Shown here piece after piece: positions 35,812 to 43,571 of a stretch of DNA of 51,872 nt (the first letter of the stretch is position 1; each line of letters begins with the position of its first letter). Below the pieces are notes generated by a model. The model had not been told where the DNA came from. It saw only the letters and a program-made list of their open reading frames with translations, and searched no databases. Source of the stretch: Pseudomonadota bacterium (lineage in GTDB: Bacteria; Desulfobacterota; Desulfobulbia; Desulfobulbales; JAHJIY01); the NCBI GenBank assembly GCA_018823175.1, contig JAHJIY010000001.1:1-51872 (forward strand). Reading direction: 5' to 3'. A program made the translations under genes and the position numbers.

Positions 35812-35913
35812 AACTGTTCAGCAGCGCTTCACAGGGAGGTAAGCAGGCTATCAGCTCTACATCTGTCTGCCAGAAAGCCTGATCTTCTTCATATGGAGTG
35901 CTGCTGAATAGTT
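35812..35913. repeat. Inverted-repeat element between bioHC and bioD
   Basis: AACTGTTCAGCAGCGCT (35812-35828) and AGTGCTGCTGAATAGTT (35897-35913) are inverted copies (15 of 17 bases match). Within the element, AAGCAGGCT and AGCCTGATCTT form a second, weaker pairing. The last codons of the bioC frame (QQHSI) are encoded by the right arm. The whole could fold as a long branched hairpin; it may be a small mobile repeat that changed the end of the gene, or an mRNA processing site. Confidence 0.65.
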
Positions 35914-37430
35914 ACTCCACATCTAATAAAATAAACCTGGTAGGTCGTCCGGCAGCCGCCGAACTCCCGGACAAACCATTTTTCAAGCCGGGCCAGGCGG
36001 GAACGACTGAAAACCGGGGTCACCGATTGCCAACCGGCGGTGCCGGTCTTCTTGATTTGCCTTAGCAAGGCAAATAGTGAATCATATTGCCGGACAGTCG
36101 ACCACTGATCAATCTCAATATCAATGAAATCTTTGGCCAGGATCTCCCGGAACTGATCCATATCCAGAAAAGAAGAAGAAGGCAGACAAAAATCATCACC
36201 GAAAATCTCTTTCATCCCCAGCCCCAGCTCAAACAAGGTCTGCGGCCCGAAGACCGAACCGACAAACATGCCACCCGGCCCCAGCAGACGGCTGACCCCG
36301 TGAAAAGAGGCCTCCAGATCATCAAACCATTGCATGGTGGCGTTGGCGGTGATCAGCTCAAACCGACCCTTATCACGACGCAAGAAATCCTCCGCATCCT
36401 GACAGCGCAAGGTGATCCGTTGCGGCTCCGAAATCTTATCCTTAGCCAGCGCGATCATTTCCTCGGAAAAATCCAGGGCCATAATCTGCGCCCCGCTATA
36501 TTTATCGGCCAGCTGCACGGTATAGTTACCCGTCCCGCAACCAATTTCCAGAATAGTTTTCGGCGCAAAATTTTCCGGCATTCTCGTGATCAATTCAGCC
36601 GTCAGTTTTTTCTGAATTTTAGCGGATTGATCATAGGTTGCGGCGGCCCGGGAAAATTTCCGGCGAATTACCTCTTTTCGTTGGTTTACACCAGTCGAAA
36701 AATTATGGTCGATAAAAATCGGATGGCCGCCGCGTTTAACCACCTTGACCCGGGCGCCCGCCATGGTAAACATCTGGCTAACCGGGGCGATAATATCACG
36801 CCCCCCATGGATAATATGAACCTCCAGCCCGGCCGCAAGCGGCCCGGCGGGATTACTGGTCTGCAGATAATCAAGCCCGCGAGCCAGAAGATCCGCATTC
36901 ATTTCCGCCAGATACCGTCGCTCAAACCGGTCCTGAAATATTTTATACTCCTCTTTATAGCCGGCAAAACATTTGCGATAAAAAGCCTGCATAAAAGATG
37001 ACCCACCACCGGCCAAATCTTGCCGGATCTGATCGAGTTCCGCAATCGGCCATACATTGCGCATCGACAATAGATAGAGGACGGCAAGCCGCTCAGGATA
37101 ACGTTTGGCAAAATCAAAGGCCAGATTAGCCCCCATCGACCAGCCGACCAGCCCGATCCGCTCGATCTTTTCCTGGTCTAAATATTCAACCAGATCAGCA
37201 AGCAAGGTCGCCGGATTAAGTTGGACGGACGGGCTAATCCACCCTTCCGGGAATTTGGCCAAGCCCATAATCCTGCCATCAAAACCCCAGCCCGGCAAAA
37301 AAACCAGGGGCGGCCCCAATCGAGATTGCCGACCGCTTTTCCGGCTATGAAAAAAAAGTGAATTTTCCACAACGACAATCTGGTTACTCGACCGTAACAC
37401 TCTTTGCCAGGTTCCGGGGCTGATCGACAT
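35889..37430 (-). CDS. bioHC: BioH-BioC fusion: pimeloyl-ACP methyl ester esterase and malonyl-ACP methyltransferase
   Basis: A bifunctional enzyme of about 513 residues for making the pimeloyl part of biotin. The N-terminal alpha/beta-hydrolase half (about 30-250) has LPGWGFDG, the nucleophile elbow GWSMGA, an acid in GGRDIIAP and the His in GGHPIFID. The C-terminal half (about 255-500) is a class I methyltransferase with LEIGCGTGNYT, ALDFSEEMI and ITANATMQWFDD, as in BioC. BioC methylates malonyl-ACP; BioH removes the methyl ester after chain growth. The gene runs into the end of glmS: ATG 37430 has GAGG 5 bases upstream and overlaps glmS by 47 bases; GTGs at 37400 and 37370 are alternatives. 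Its C-terminus reads into the repeat. Confidence 0.9.
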   Translation of the reverse strand: MSISPGTWQRVLRSSNQIVVVENSLFFHSRKSGRQSRLGPPLVFLPGWGFDGRIMGLAKFPEGWISPSVQLNPATLLADLVEYLDQEKIERIGLVGWSMGANLAFDFAKRYPERLAVLYLLSMRNVWPIAELDQIRQDLAGGGSSFMQAFYRKCFAGYKEEYKIFQDRFERRYLAEMNADLLARGLDYLQTSNPAGPLAAGLEVHIIHGGRDIIAPVSQMFTMAGARVKVVKRGGHPIFIDHNFSTGVNQRKEVIRRKFSRAAATYDQSAKIQKKLTAELITRMPENFAPKTILEIGCGTGNYTVQLADKYSGAQIMALDFSEEMIALAKDKISEPQRITLRCQDAEDFLRRDKGRFELITANATMQWFDDLEASFHGVSRLLGPGGMFVGSVFGPQTLFELGLGMKEIFGDDFCLPSSSFLDMDQFREILAKDFIDIEIDQWSTVRQYDSLFALLRQIKKTGTAGWQSVTPVFSRSRLARLEKWFVREFGGCRTTYQVYFIRCGVTIQQHSI

Positions 37431-39270
37431 CACACCCTCGAGCATTGGCAATATGATAGGAAAGAAGCTGCAGAGGAATTGCGTAGAGTAGGGGATTGAG
37501 CTCATCGTTGATTACCGGCAGGAAAATCACCTCGTCGGTAATCGCCTGCAACCGGCCATCCCCCTCGTTGCCGACCAGAATCAACCGGCCATGCCGGGCC
37601 TTGACCTCCTCCACATTGGAAATGACTTTCTCGTAGACACTGTCTTTAGGCACCAAGGCCAGGACCGGCATCTCACGATCAATCAAGGCAATGGGCCCAT
37701 GCTTTAACTCGCCGGCGGCATAACCCTCGGCATGGATATAGGATATTTCCTTAAGCTTTAAGGCCCCTTCCAGAGCAATGGGGAAATTCATCCCCCGCCC
37801 AAGATAGAGAAAATCACGGCAGCCGACAAACTCATTGGCCATGAAGGCGATCTCTTCATGCAACCGAGGCAACTCTTTTTCAAGCAGAGTTGGAATCTCG
37901 ATCAGGGCCTGGACCAGTTCACAGCTCTTGCCGCTATCGATCGTCTTGCGCGCCTGCGCCAGATAAAGGGTGAGTAAAAAGAGGGCGGCTAACTGACAGG
38001 TGAAAGCCTTGGTTGAGGCCACCCCGATCTCTAACCCGGCGTGGGTATAGATCGTACCATGCGCCTCGCGGGTTATGGTGCTGCCCACCACATTACAGAT
38101 CGCAATGACCTTGGCCCCCAGTTCTTTGGCCAACTTAAGACCGGCCAGGGTATCGGCCGTCTCGCCGGACTGCGAAATAGGAATCACCAGGACGCTTTGG
38201 TCAAGCAACAAACGGCGATAACGAAACTCAGAGGCGATATCAACCTCGACTGGAATCCCGGCCCACTTTTCCAGCCAGTATTTTGCGACCAGCGCGGCAT
38301 GCCAGGAGGTCCCGCAGGCGACCAGAGAAATCCGCTTGATCTCAAGCAACCCAGCCCGGCTTAATTCCAGTTCCGGCAGATTGACCTGGCCGGTTTCAGG
38401 GTCAAGTCTGCCCCGAATGGTATTTAATATCGCCTGGGGCTGCTCAAAAATCTCCTTAAGCATGAAATGTTTGTATCCGGTTTTTTCCGCCGCGCCGGCC
38501 GTCCAGTTAATAGTCTGCATTTCCTTTTCAACCGGCTGGCCGCTGGCGATATCCAGCACTTGCCAGTTTCCGGTTTTAAGGACCGCCATCTCGTGATCAT
38601 CAAGAAAAACTACATTTCTGGTATAAGGCAGCAAGGCCGGAATATCTGAGGCCATTAAACAGCCACCGGTCTCTTTTATCCCCAGAACCAAAGGACTTTG
38701 ATGACGGGCCGCGATCAGCGTATCGGGTTGCCCGGCCCACAAAACACCAAGGGCGTAAGAACCTTCCACTTCCTGCAAGGCGGCGCGAACCGCCTGCACC
38801 AGGTCATCGGTTAGATGATCCTCAATCAGGTGGGCCAGAACCTCGGTATCGGTATCGGAAGTGAAGATGTGACCCTTGGTCATCAACTCCTGCTTTAAGG
38901 AATGGAAGTTTTCAATGATCCCGTTATGGACTACCACCAGTTCTCCGGAGCAATCGCTATGGGGGTGGGCATTAACTTCAGAGGGTGCGCCATGGGTGGC
39001 CCAGCGGGTATGACCCAGGCCGATATGACTATTGACCGTAAAACCCTCCATCAGCTCTTCAAGGTTGACCAGCTTTCCTTCACAACGATGTTTTTTCAAC
39101 CGGGGCCGCTGCGGAGCGCTGTCATCTTTGATAAAAACATCTTCCGGGCTATCGTCGCAGATATAAACCAGCCCGGCGGAGTCATAGCCCCGATATTCAA
39201 GTTTTTTCAGCCCTTCAAGTATAATGGGCACCACCTTTCTGGTCCCTACATAACCAACAATGCCGCACAT
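37384..39270 (-). CDS. glmS: Glutamine-fructose-6-phosphate aminotransferase (isomerizing)
   Basis: A 628-residue enzyme that makes glucosamine-6-phosphate from fructose-6-phosphate and glutamine, the entry step to peptidoglycan and LPS amino sugars. The N-terminal glutaminase half begins with the nucleophile Cys2 (MCGIVGYVG) and has LEYRGYDSAGL, HTRWATHG and NGIIEN. The second half has two SIS domains, including CGTSWHAAL and SQSGETADTLAGL, and the conserved end QPRNLAKSVTVE. AAAGGAT precedes the ATG. Full length. No glmS ribozyme is expected or seen here. Confidence 0.98.
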   Translation of the reverse strand: MCGIVGYVGTRKVVPIILEGLKKLEYRGYDSAGLVYICDDSPEDVFIKDDSAPQRPRLKKHRCEGKLVNLEELMEGFTVNSHIGLGHTRWATHGAPSEVNAHPHSDCSGELVVVHNGIIENFHSLKQELMTKGHIFTSDTDTEVLAHLIEDHLTDDLVQAVRAALQEVEGSYALGVLWAGQPDTLIAARHQSPLVLGIKETGGCLMASDIPALLPYTRNVVFLDDHEMAVLKTGNWQVLDIASGQPVEKEMQTINWTAGAAEKTGYKHFMLKEIFEQPQAILNTIRGRLDPETGQVNLPELELSRAGLLEIKRISLVACGTSWHAALVAKYWLEKWAGIPVEVDIASEFRYRRLLLDQSVLVIPISQSGETADTLAGLKLAKELGAKVIAICNVVGSTITREAHGTIYTHAGLEIGVASTKAFTCQLAALFLLTLYLAQARKTIDSGKSCELVQALIEIPTLLEKELPRLHEEIAFMANEFVGCRDFLYLGRGMNFPIALEGALKLKEISYIHAEGYAAGELKHGPIALIDREMPVLALVPKDSVYEKVISNVEEVKARHGRLILVGNEGDGRLQAITDEVIFLPVINDELNPLLYAIPLQLLSYHIANARGCDVDQPRNLAKSVTVE

Positions 39271-39381
39271 AGATTTATCCTTTATCTGCCAAAAAGTCCG
39301 CTTTTGAACTTATCGCCTGCTCAGTATATTTTTCCGATAGAAACGACGGTCAAACAACAAACAAAACAGCCGGCCAACATC

Positions 39382-40527
39382 TCAGGCGGCAAAAGTCTGC
39401 CGGGCCCGCGCCACGATCCCGGGCAATAATGCAAGGAAACGGTCCGCCTCCTGCCGGGTATTACAACTGCTCAAACTGATCCGCAGGGAGCCATGCAGAT
39501 AATCTTCCGGCACCCGCATGGCGGCCAGGACATGTGATGGATCAAGGTCGCCGCTGTGGCAGGCCGAATGACCAGAAACCGCAACCCCCCTGGCATCGAG
39601 TTCCTGGATCATCCCGGCCGAGGAACAATACTTGAAACTGACATTCAGGGTATTGGCCAAACGCGGCAAGGTGCCGCCATTAATAATCACATCCGGGATC
39701 TGTTTGACGATCTCCTGCTGTAGAAAATCACGTAAGGCCCCTATTTTTGAATATTCGGTCAGACCCTGTTTGGCAAGCTCGCAGGCCTTGCCAAAGCCGG
39801 CAATTGACGGCATATTTTCCGTGCCCGCCCGCCGGCCCTGCTCCTGACCAGCCCCCATGATCAATGGTTTGACCGGCACGTTACGCCTGGCATACAAGGC
39901 GCCAACCCCTTTTGGCCCATGCAGTTTATGGCCGGCCACCGAAAAATAATCAACCCCCAGCGCTTCCAGGTCAAGACTCTCCTTACCGACCATCTGCACC
40001 CCGTCGCAATGCAGCAAAACATTTTTGCCCTGACAGATCCCGCTGATCTCGGCCAGCGGCCAGAGCACCCCGGTTTCATTATTGGCGCCCATCAGGGAGA
40101 CTAAAGCCGTATCCGGCCTAAGCGCCGCCGACAACCGGTCAAGATCAAGCCCGCCGGCCGAATCAACCGGCAGCAACTCTATCTCGTACCCGTATCCGGC
40201 CAAAAACCGCAAAGGTTCCAGCACCGAGGCATGCTCCACCTGCGAGGATATTATATGCTTTTTAGCCGGATCAGCTGAAACAGCGCTCCAGATCGCGATA
40301 TTATTCGCCTCACTGCCGCCGCTGGTGAAAACGATGCGGGCGGCGCGGGTCTTGAACAGACCGGCGACCTGTTCCCGGGCCAGATCAAGACCGTTTTTCG
40401 CCTCCTCCCCAACCCGATGCGCGCTTGACGGATTACCAAAAACATCCCCCAGATAAGGCAATATCGCCTCGCGAACCTCGGACCGCACCGGAGTGGTGGC
40501 ATTATTATCAAAATATATTCTGGACAT
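39382..40527 (-). CDS. Cysteine desulfurase, NifS/IscS family
   Basis: A 381-residue PLP enzyme that takes sulfur from cysteine for iron-sulfur cluster building. It begins IYFDNNATTPV, has the PLP lysine in SVAGHKLHGPKG (about 198) and the catalytic cysteine in GHSACHSGD (about 322), with the RRAGTENMPSI loop. It lies 8 bases after nadA in the same operon. NifS-like enzymes next to nadA or nadB are known to serve the quinolinate synthase cluster, so this copy is probably dedicated to NadA. Group I type by its short cysteine loop context; fine assignment to NifS or IscS is uncertain. Confidence 0.93.
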   Translation of the reverse strand: MSRIYFDNNATTPVRSEVREAILPYLGDVFGNPSSAHRVGEEAKNGLDLAREQVAGLFKTRAARIVFTSGGSEANNIAIWSAVSADPAKKHIISSQVEHASVLEPLRFLAGYGYEIELLPVDSAGGLDLDRLSAALRPDTALVSLMGANNETGVLWPLAEISGICQGKNVLLHCDGVQMVGKESLDLEALGVDYFSVAGHKLHGPKGVGALYARRNVPVKPLIMGAGQEQGRRAGTENMPSIAGFGKACELAKQGLTEYSKIGALRDFLQQEIVKQIPDVIINGGTLPRLANTLNVSFKYCSSAGMIQELDARGVAVSGHSACHSGDLDPSHVLAAMRVPEDYLHGSLRISLSSCNTRQEADRFLALLPGIVARARQTFAA

Positions 40528-40535
40528 GCTTTTAA

Positions 40536-41627
40536 TCAGATCTCCAACATCCGGTTCAGGGAAAGTTTGGCCCGTTCGGCGGTGTCATGATCGACCGTGA
40601 TCCGATTAACAATCCGGCCCTCGGCCAGATGGTCGAGCACCCACAGCAGATAACCCGGTTTAATCCGGTACATGGTCGAACAAAGGCATTGAAAAGGAGA
40701 AAGTGAGTGGATGGATTTATCTGGATACTGTTTGCTTAAACGGTTGACCAGATTTATTTCAGTGCCGACCGCCCAACTGCTGCCGGCCGGGGACTTGGCG
40801 ATACTATTGATAATCGTCTCGGTGGAGCCATAGACATCGGCCTTGCTCACCACCTCATGTCGGCACTCAGGATGAACGATTATTTTAATCTTAGGATCCT
40901 TCTGCCGCCACATATCAACCTGGTCTGCGGTAAACTGCATGTGAACCGTGCAATAGCCGTCCCAGAGGATAACCCGGGCCTTGCGCAACTGCTCGACCGT
41001 ATTGCCCCCCAGATACCGATCCCGTTTCCAGAGAACAACTTCATCTTCCGGAATACCCAAGGCATAAGCGGAATTACGCCCCAGATGCTCATCAGGAAAA
41101 AAGAAAACCTTGTCCCCTTTGGCCAGCGCCCAGGTCAAAACCCGCTCGGCATTGGAAGAAGTGCAGACCGAACCGCCGTTTTCCCCGACAAAAGCCTTGA
41201 TCTTAGCCGATGAATTGACATAGGTTACCGGCACAATTGAAGCGCCGGCAACTACGCCGGTTAAATCCTGCCAACTGTCCTCGACCTCATCAATGACCGC
41301 CATATCAGCCATTGGACAACCAGCCCGCAGATCGGGCAGAATAACGGTCTGGTTGTCCAAGGTAAGAATATCGGCCGACTCGGCCATAAAGTGAACGCCG
41401 CAAAACACAATAAAAGGACTTTTCTCCCTGGAAGCCGCCGAGGCAAGCTTTAAAGAATCACCAACCAGATCGGCAAACTGAAAAATTGCCTCCTGCTGAT
41501 AGTGATGGCCAAGGATCAAAAGTTTATCGCCCAGCTCATTTTTGCGCTGGGCGATTTTTTTAATGATTACTTCTTCTTTTTCTTCAAGATAGGCCGGACC
41601 CAGGTCCGCCTGTTGCATTGAAACCAT
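40536..41627 (-). CDS. nadA: Quinolinate synthase
   Basis: A 363-residue [4Fe-4S] enzyme that condenses iminoaspartate with dihydroxyacetone phosphate to quinolinate, in de novo NAD synthesis. Typical blocks are LILGHHYQQEAI, FCGVHFMAESADIL, CTSSNAERVL, FFPDEHLGRNSA, HPECRHEV and the end CLCSTMYRIKP. The three cluster cysteines expected in CGVHFM, HPEC and CxCSTM are present. It follows the HPF/cold-shock gene by 6 bases and precedes the desulfurase by 8 bases. nadB is not in the window. Confidence 0.97.
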   Translation of the reverse strand: MVSMQQADLGPAYLEEKEEVIIKKIAQRKNELGDKLLILGHHYQQEAIFQFADLVGDSLKLASAASREKSPFIVFCGVHFMAESADILTLDNQTVILPDLRAGCPMADMAVIDEVEDSWQDLTGVVAGASIVPVTYVNSSAKIKAFVGENGGSVCTSSNAERVLTWALAKGDKVFFFPDEHLGRNSAYALGIPEDEVVLWKRDRYLGGNTVEQLRKARVILWDGYCTVHMQFTADQVDMWRQKDPKIKIIVHPECRHEVVSKADVYGSTETIINSIAKSPAGSSWAVGTEINLVNRLSKQYPDKSIHSLSPFQCLCSTMYRIKPGYLLWVLDHLAEGRIVNRITVDHDTAERAKLSLNRMLEI

Positions 41628-41633
41628 ATCGAT

Positions 41634-42170
41634 TTATTTACTTAATTTTACCCAAGCGGCACATGGCCCCTTGTCTCCGTCAGATTCCCCGAAGGAGACC
41701 AAATCTCCCTCGTTTAAGCTGTCCATGCCAGTGTCCTTCAAGGCGTTCTCGTGAAAATATATATCCCGGCCATCGCCCGTAACAATAAATCCGTATGACT
41801 CAAAAGGAGAAAGGCTTTTAATTACCCCGGAACCATTAATCGGTCCGCCGGCCCCTTCTACCGCCTTGGAAGTCTGCCGCCGCTTGCGCTGAAGTTCTTT
41901 GAGTTGCAGGCCCAACTTGTCAAAGGCTTTAACCAATAAAGGCTTTACCGCCTCTCCCTTCATTTTAACTACTACCGTATCATTGGGAACTGTGGCGACC
42001 ATTCTCAGCTCATAGCCTCCTTCCCGGTGAGACGAGGTTGCTTCAATCGTGATTTTGAGGCTAAGCACAAGTCCTGGATGATGCCGCCCCAGGCGATCCC
42101 TTTCCTCCTCAATCTTGGTTTGCCACGATTTACGAATTTCAAGATTACGTCCGTCAACCTGAAGTTCCAT
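41634..42170 (-). CDS. HPF/RaiA-like ribosome-associated domain fused to a cold-shock domain
   Basis: A 178-residue protein. Residues 1-105 resemble the ribosome hibernation factor HPF/RaiA fold (ELQVDGRNLEI, LSLKITIEATSSHREGGYELRMVATVP, then a basic helix KAFDKLGLQLKELQRKRRQ). Residues about 112-178 are a cold-shock (OB-fold) domain: SGVIKSLSPFESYGFIVTGDGRDIYFHENAL, with the RNP1-like GFI and RNP2-like DIYFH motifs. It probably binds ribosomes or RNA under stress or slow growth. GGAGG stands 6 bases before the ATG. It is first in a run with nadA and the desulfurase. Confidence 0.88.
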   Translation of the reverse strand: MELQVDGRNLEIRKSWQTKIEEERDRLGRHHPGLVLSLKITIEATSSHREGGYELRMVATVPNDTVVVKMKGEAVKPLLVKAFDKLGLQLKELQRKRRQTSKAVEGAGGPINGSGVIKSLSPFESYGFIVTGDGRDIYFHENALKDTGMDSLNEGDLVSFGESDGDKGPCAAWVKLSK

Positions 42171-42508
42171 GCACTACCTCCATGTAAGTTAATAATAACA
42201 GCCCCCGGCAATCAATAATCCCTGTCGTCTAACGACTGGCACAATTAAGAACCGGCGCCTCTGGAGAGTAACTCTTAACTTTATAGTAACATAAAAAAAT
42301 TGAGGAATATAGCCCATTGATCACGATAAATGCAAGAAAACCTTTGTTCACATAACAACTTGGAATAACTAAGTTTATTCCACGACAACAACCGAGGCGA
42401 TCAGCAAAAGAAGGGGAGGGCCAAATCTAAGTGCTTTTCATAAAACAATCAATTAATGTAGATAAAGTCATTCAACATAAACTCTGTTGCAGGATCAGCT
42501 CCCTCAAC
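42171..42508. other. Divergent intergenic region, HPF/CSD gene to HIT gene
   Basis: About 340 bases without an ORF of coding character. It holds the start regions of two divergent operons. I see the promoter listed next for the HIT side, and none convincing for the other side. Confidence 0.5.
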
Positions 42509-42536
42509 TTGCTTGATAAAGAGCCAAGATTACAAT
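42509..42536 (+). promoter_or_regulatory. Candidate promoter of the HIT-mobB-mobA/moeA operon
   Basis: TTGCTT (42509-42514) and TACAAT (42531-42536) are 16 bases apart, 25 bases upstream of the HIT gene start. A pattern match of fair quality. Confidence 0.4.
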
Positions 42537-42561
42537 CCAACATCCCCTTAAGGTGAACGAA

Positions 42562-42903
42562 ATGAGCGATAACTGCATTTTCTGCAAAATTATCAACGGC
42601 CAGATCCCGGCCAACAAATTATACGAAGATGATGAGCTATTAGCCTTTTGGGACATCAGCCCCCAGGCCCCTAAACACTTTCTGCTGATCCCCAAAAAAC
42701 ATATCTCCGGGCCGGGAGCCATTAAAGAGGAAGACGAGCAATTGATCGGGCGCCTCACCAGAAAGGCGGGCGACCTGGCGCGAGAAAACGGGGTCAGCAG
42801 TTTCCGGCTTGTTTTCAACGAAGGACCAGAAGCCGGCCAAACCGTCTTCCATATCCATATGCATGTCCTGGGCGGCCGGGCCATGAGTTGGCCTCCGGGT
42901 TGA
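42562..42903 (+). CDS. HIT-family nucleotide hydrolase (HinT-like)
   Basis: A 113-residue protein. It opens DNCIFCKIINGQIPA and ends with the histidine triad HIHMHVLGG, the active site that hydrolyses purine phosphoramidates and AMP-lysine adducts. Full HinT length. The start at 42562 is preferred because TAAGGTG lies 6 bases upstream; a GTG 9 bases earlier is in frame. The stop lies 2 bases before the mobB ATG, so it heads a Mo-cofactor operon, though no direct functional tie is evident. Confidence 0.94.
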   Translation: MSDNCIFCKIINGQIPANKLYEDDELLAFWDISPQAPKHFLLIPKKHISGPGAIKEEDEQLIGRLTRKAGDLARENGVSSFRLVFNEGPEAGQTVFHIHMHVLGGRAMSWPPG

Positions 42904-42905
42904 TC

Positions 42906-43571
42906 ATGCCTCCCGTCATCTCATTGATCGGCAAGCCCGACTGCGGCAAAACCACCTTGCTTGAAAAACTGATCCCGGAACTAAAGAGCAGAGGATATCG
43001 GGTCGGCACCATCAAGCACCATGTCCATGAATTTACCATGGACCACGAGGGCAAAGACACCTGGCGTCACAAAAAAGCAGGGGCCGGAGTGGTGGCACTC
43101 TCTTCCCCCACCGGCCTCGGCGTGATCCGCGACACCGACCATGACTCGCAAGTTGCCGAATTAACGGCCCGCTATTTTTATGACGTGGATCTGGTAATCA
43201 CCGAAGGTTACAAGCATCTTAACCTGCCAAAAATTGAGGTCTTTCGCAGCGCCATCCACCAGACCCCCCTGGCAAACCGGGACCAAACCTGGATCGCCAT
43301 GGTCAGCGATATAAAAATCGATGCCGCCCTACCCCATTTTTTGCCAGCCGATGTAATCGGAGTGGCCGATTTTCTGATTGATCATTTCATCCTGGCCCAA
43401 TTAAAACCGGAAGCGACCCTGCTGGTCGATGGCCAGGTCATCCCTTTAAACTCCTTTGTCGAGACCTTCATCCGACAATCGGTCCTTGGCATGATCTCCT
43501 CTCTGAAAGGCTGCCGAGACCCCAAAGAAATCACAATCACGATCCGTAATGACCAAACCGGAAAAAATTAA
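42906..43571 (+). CDS. mobB: Molybdopterin-guanine dinucleotide biosynthesis protein MobB
   Basis: A 221-residue GTP-binding accessory protein of Mo-bis-MGD cofactor synthesis. The P-loop is GKPDCGKTTLLEKL (about 8-21); VGTIKHHVHEF and DTWRHKKAGAGVVAL follow, as usual for MobB, and VITEGYKHL is present near residue 100. The last 50 residues go beyond the usual 170-residue MobB length and are unassigned. The ATG at 42906 fits; earlier frame starts overlap the HIT gene. It overlaps the MobA-MoeA gene by 23 bases. Confidence 0.92.
   Translation: MPPVISLIGKPDCGKTTLLEKLIPELKSRGYRVGTIKHHVHEFTMDHEGKDTWRHKKAGAGVVALSSPTGLGVIRDTDHDSQVAELTARYFYDVDLVITEGYKHLNLPKIEVFRSAIHQTPLANRDQTWIAMVSDIKIDAALPHFLPADVIGVADFLIDHFILAQLKPEATLLVDGQVIPLNSFVETFIRQSVLGMISSLKGCRDPKEITITIRNDQTGKN

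Noticed and set aside
36087..37001. 304-residue plus-strand open frame
   Set aside because: Antisense shadow of the BioH-BioC gene, whose motifs are unmistakable on the other strand.
37384..39270. Possible glmS ribozyme upstream of glmS
   Set aside because: The 111 bases before glmS show no conserved glmS ribozyme core, and the element is typical of Gram-positive bacteria.
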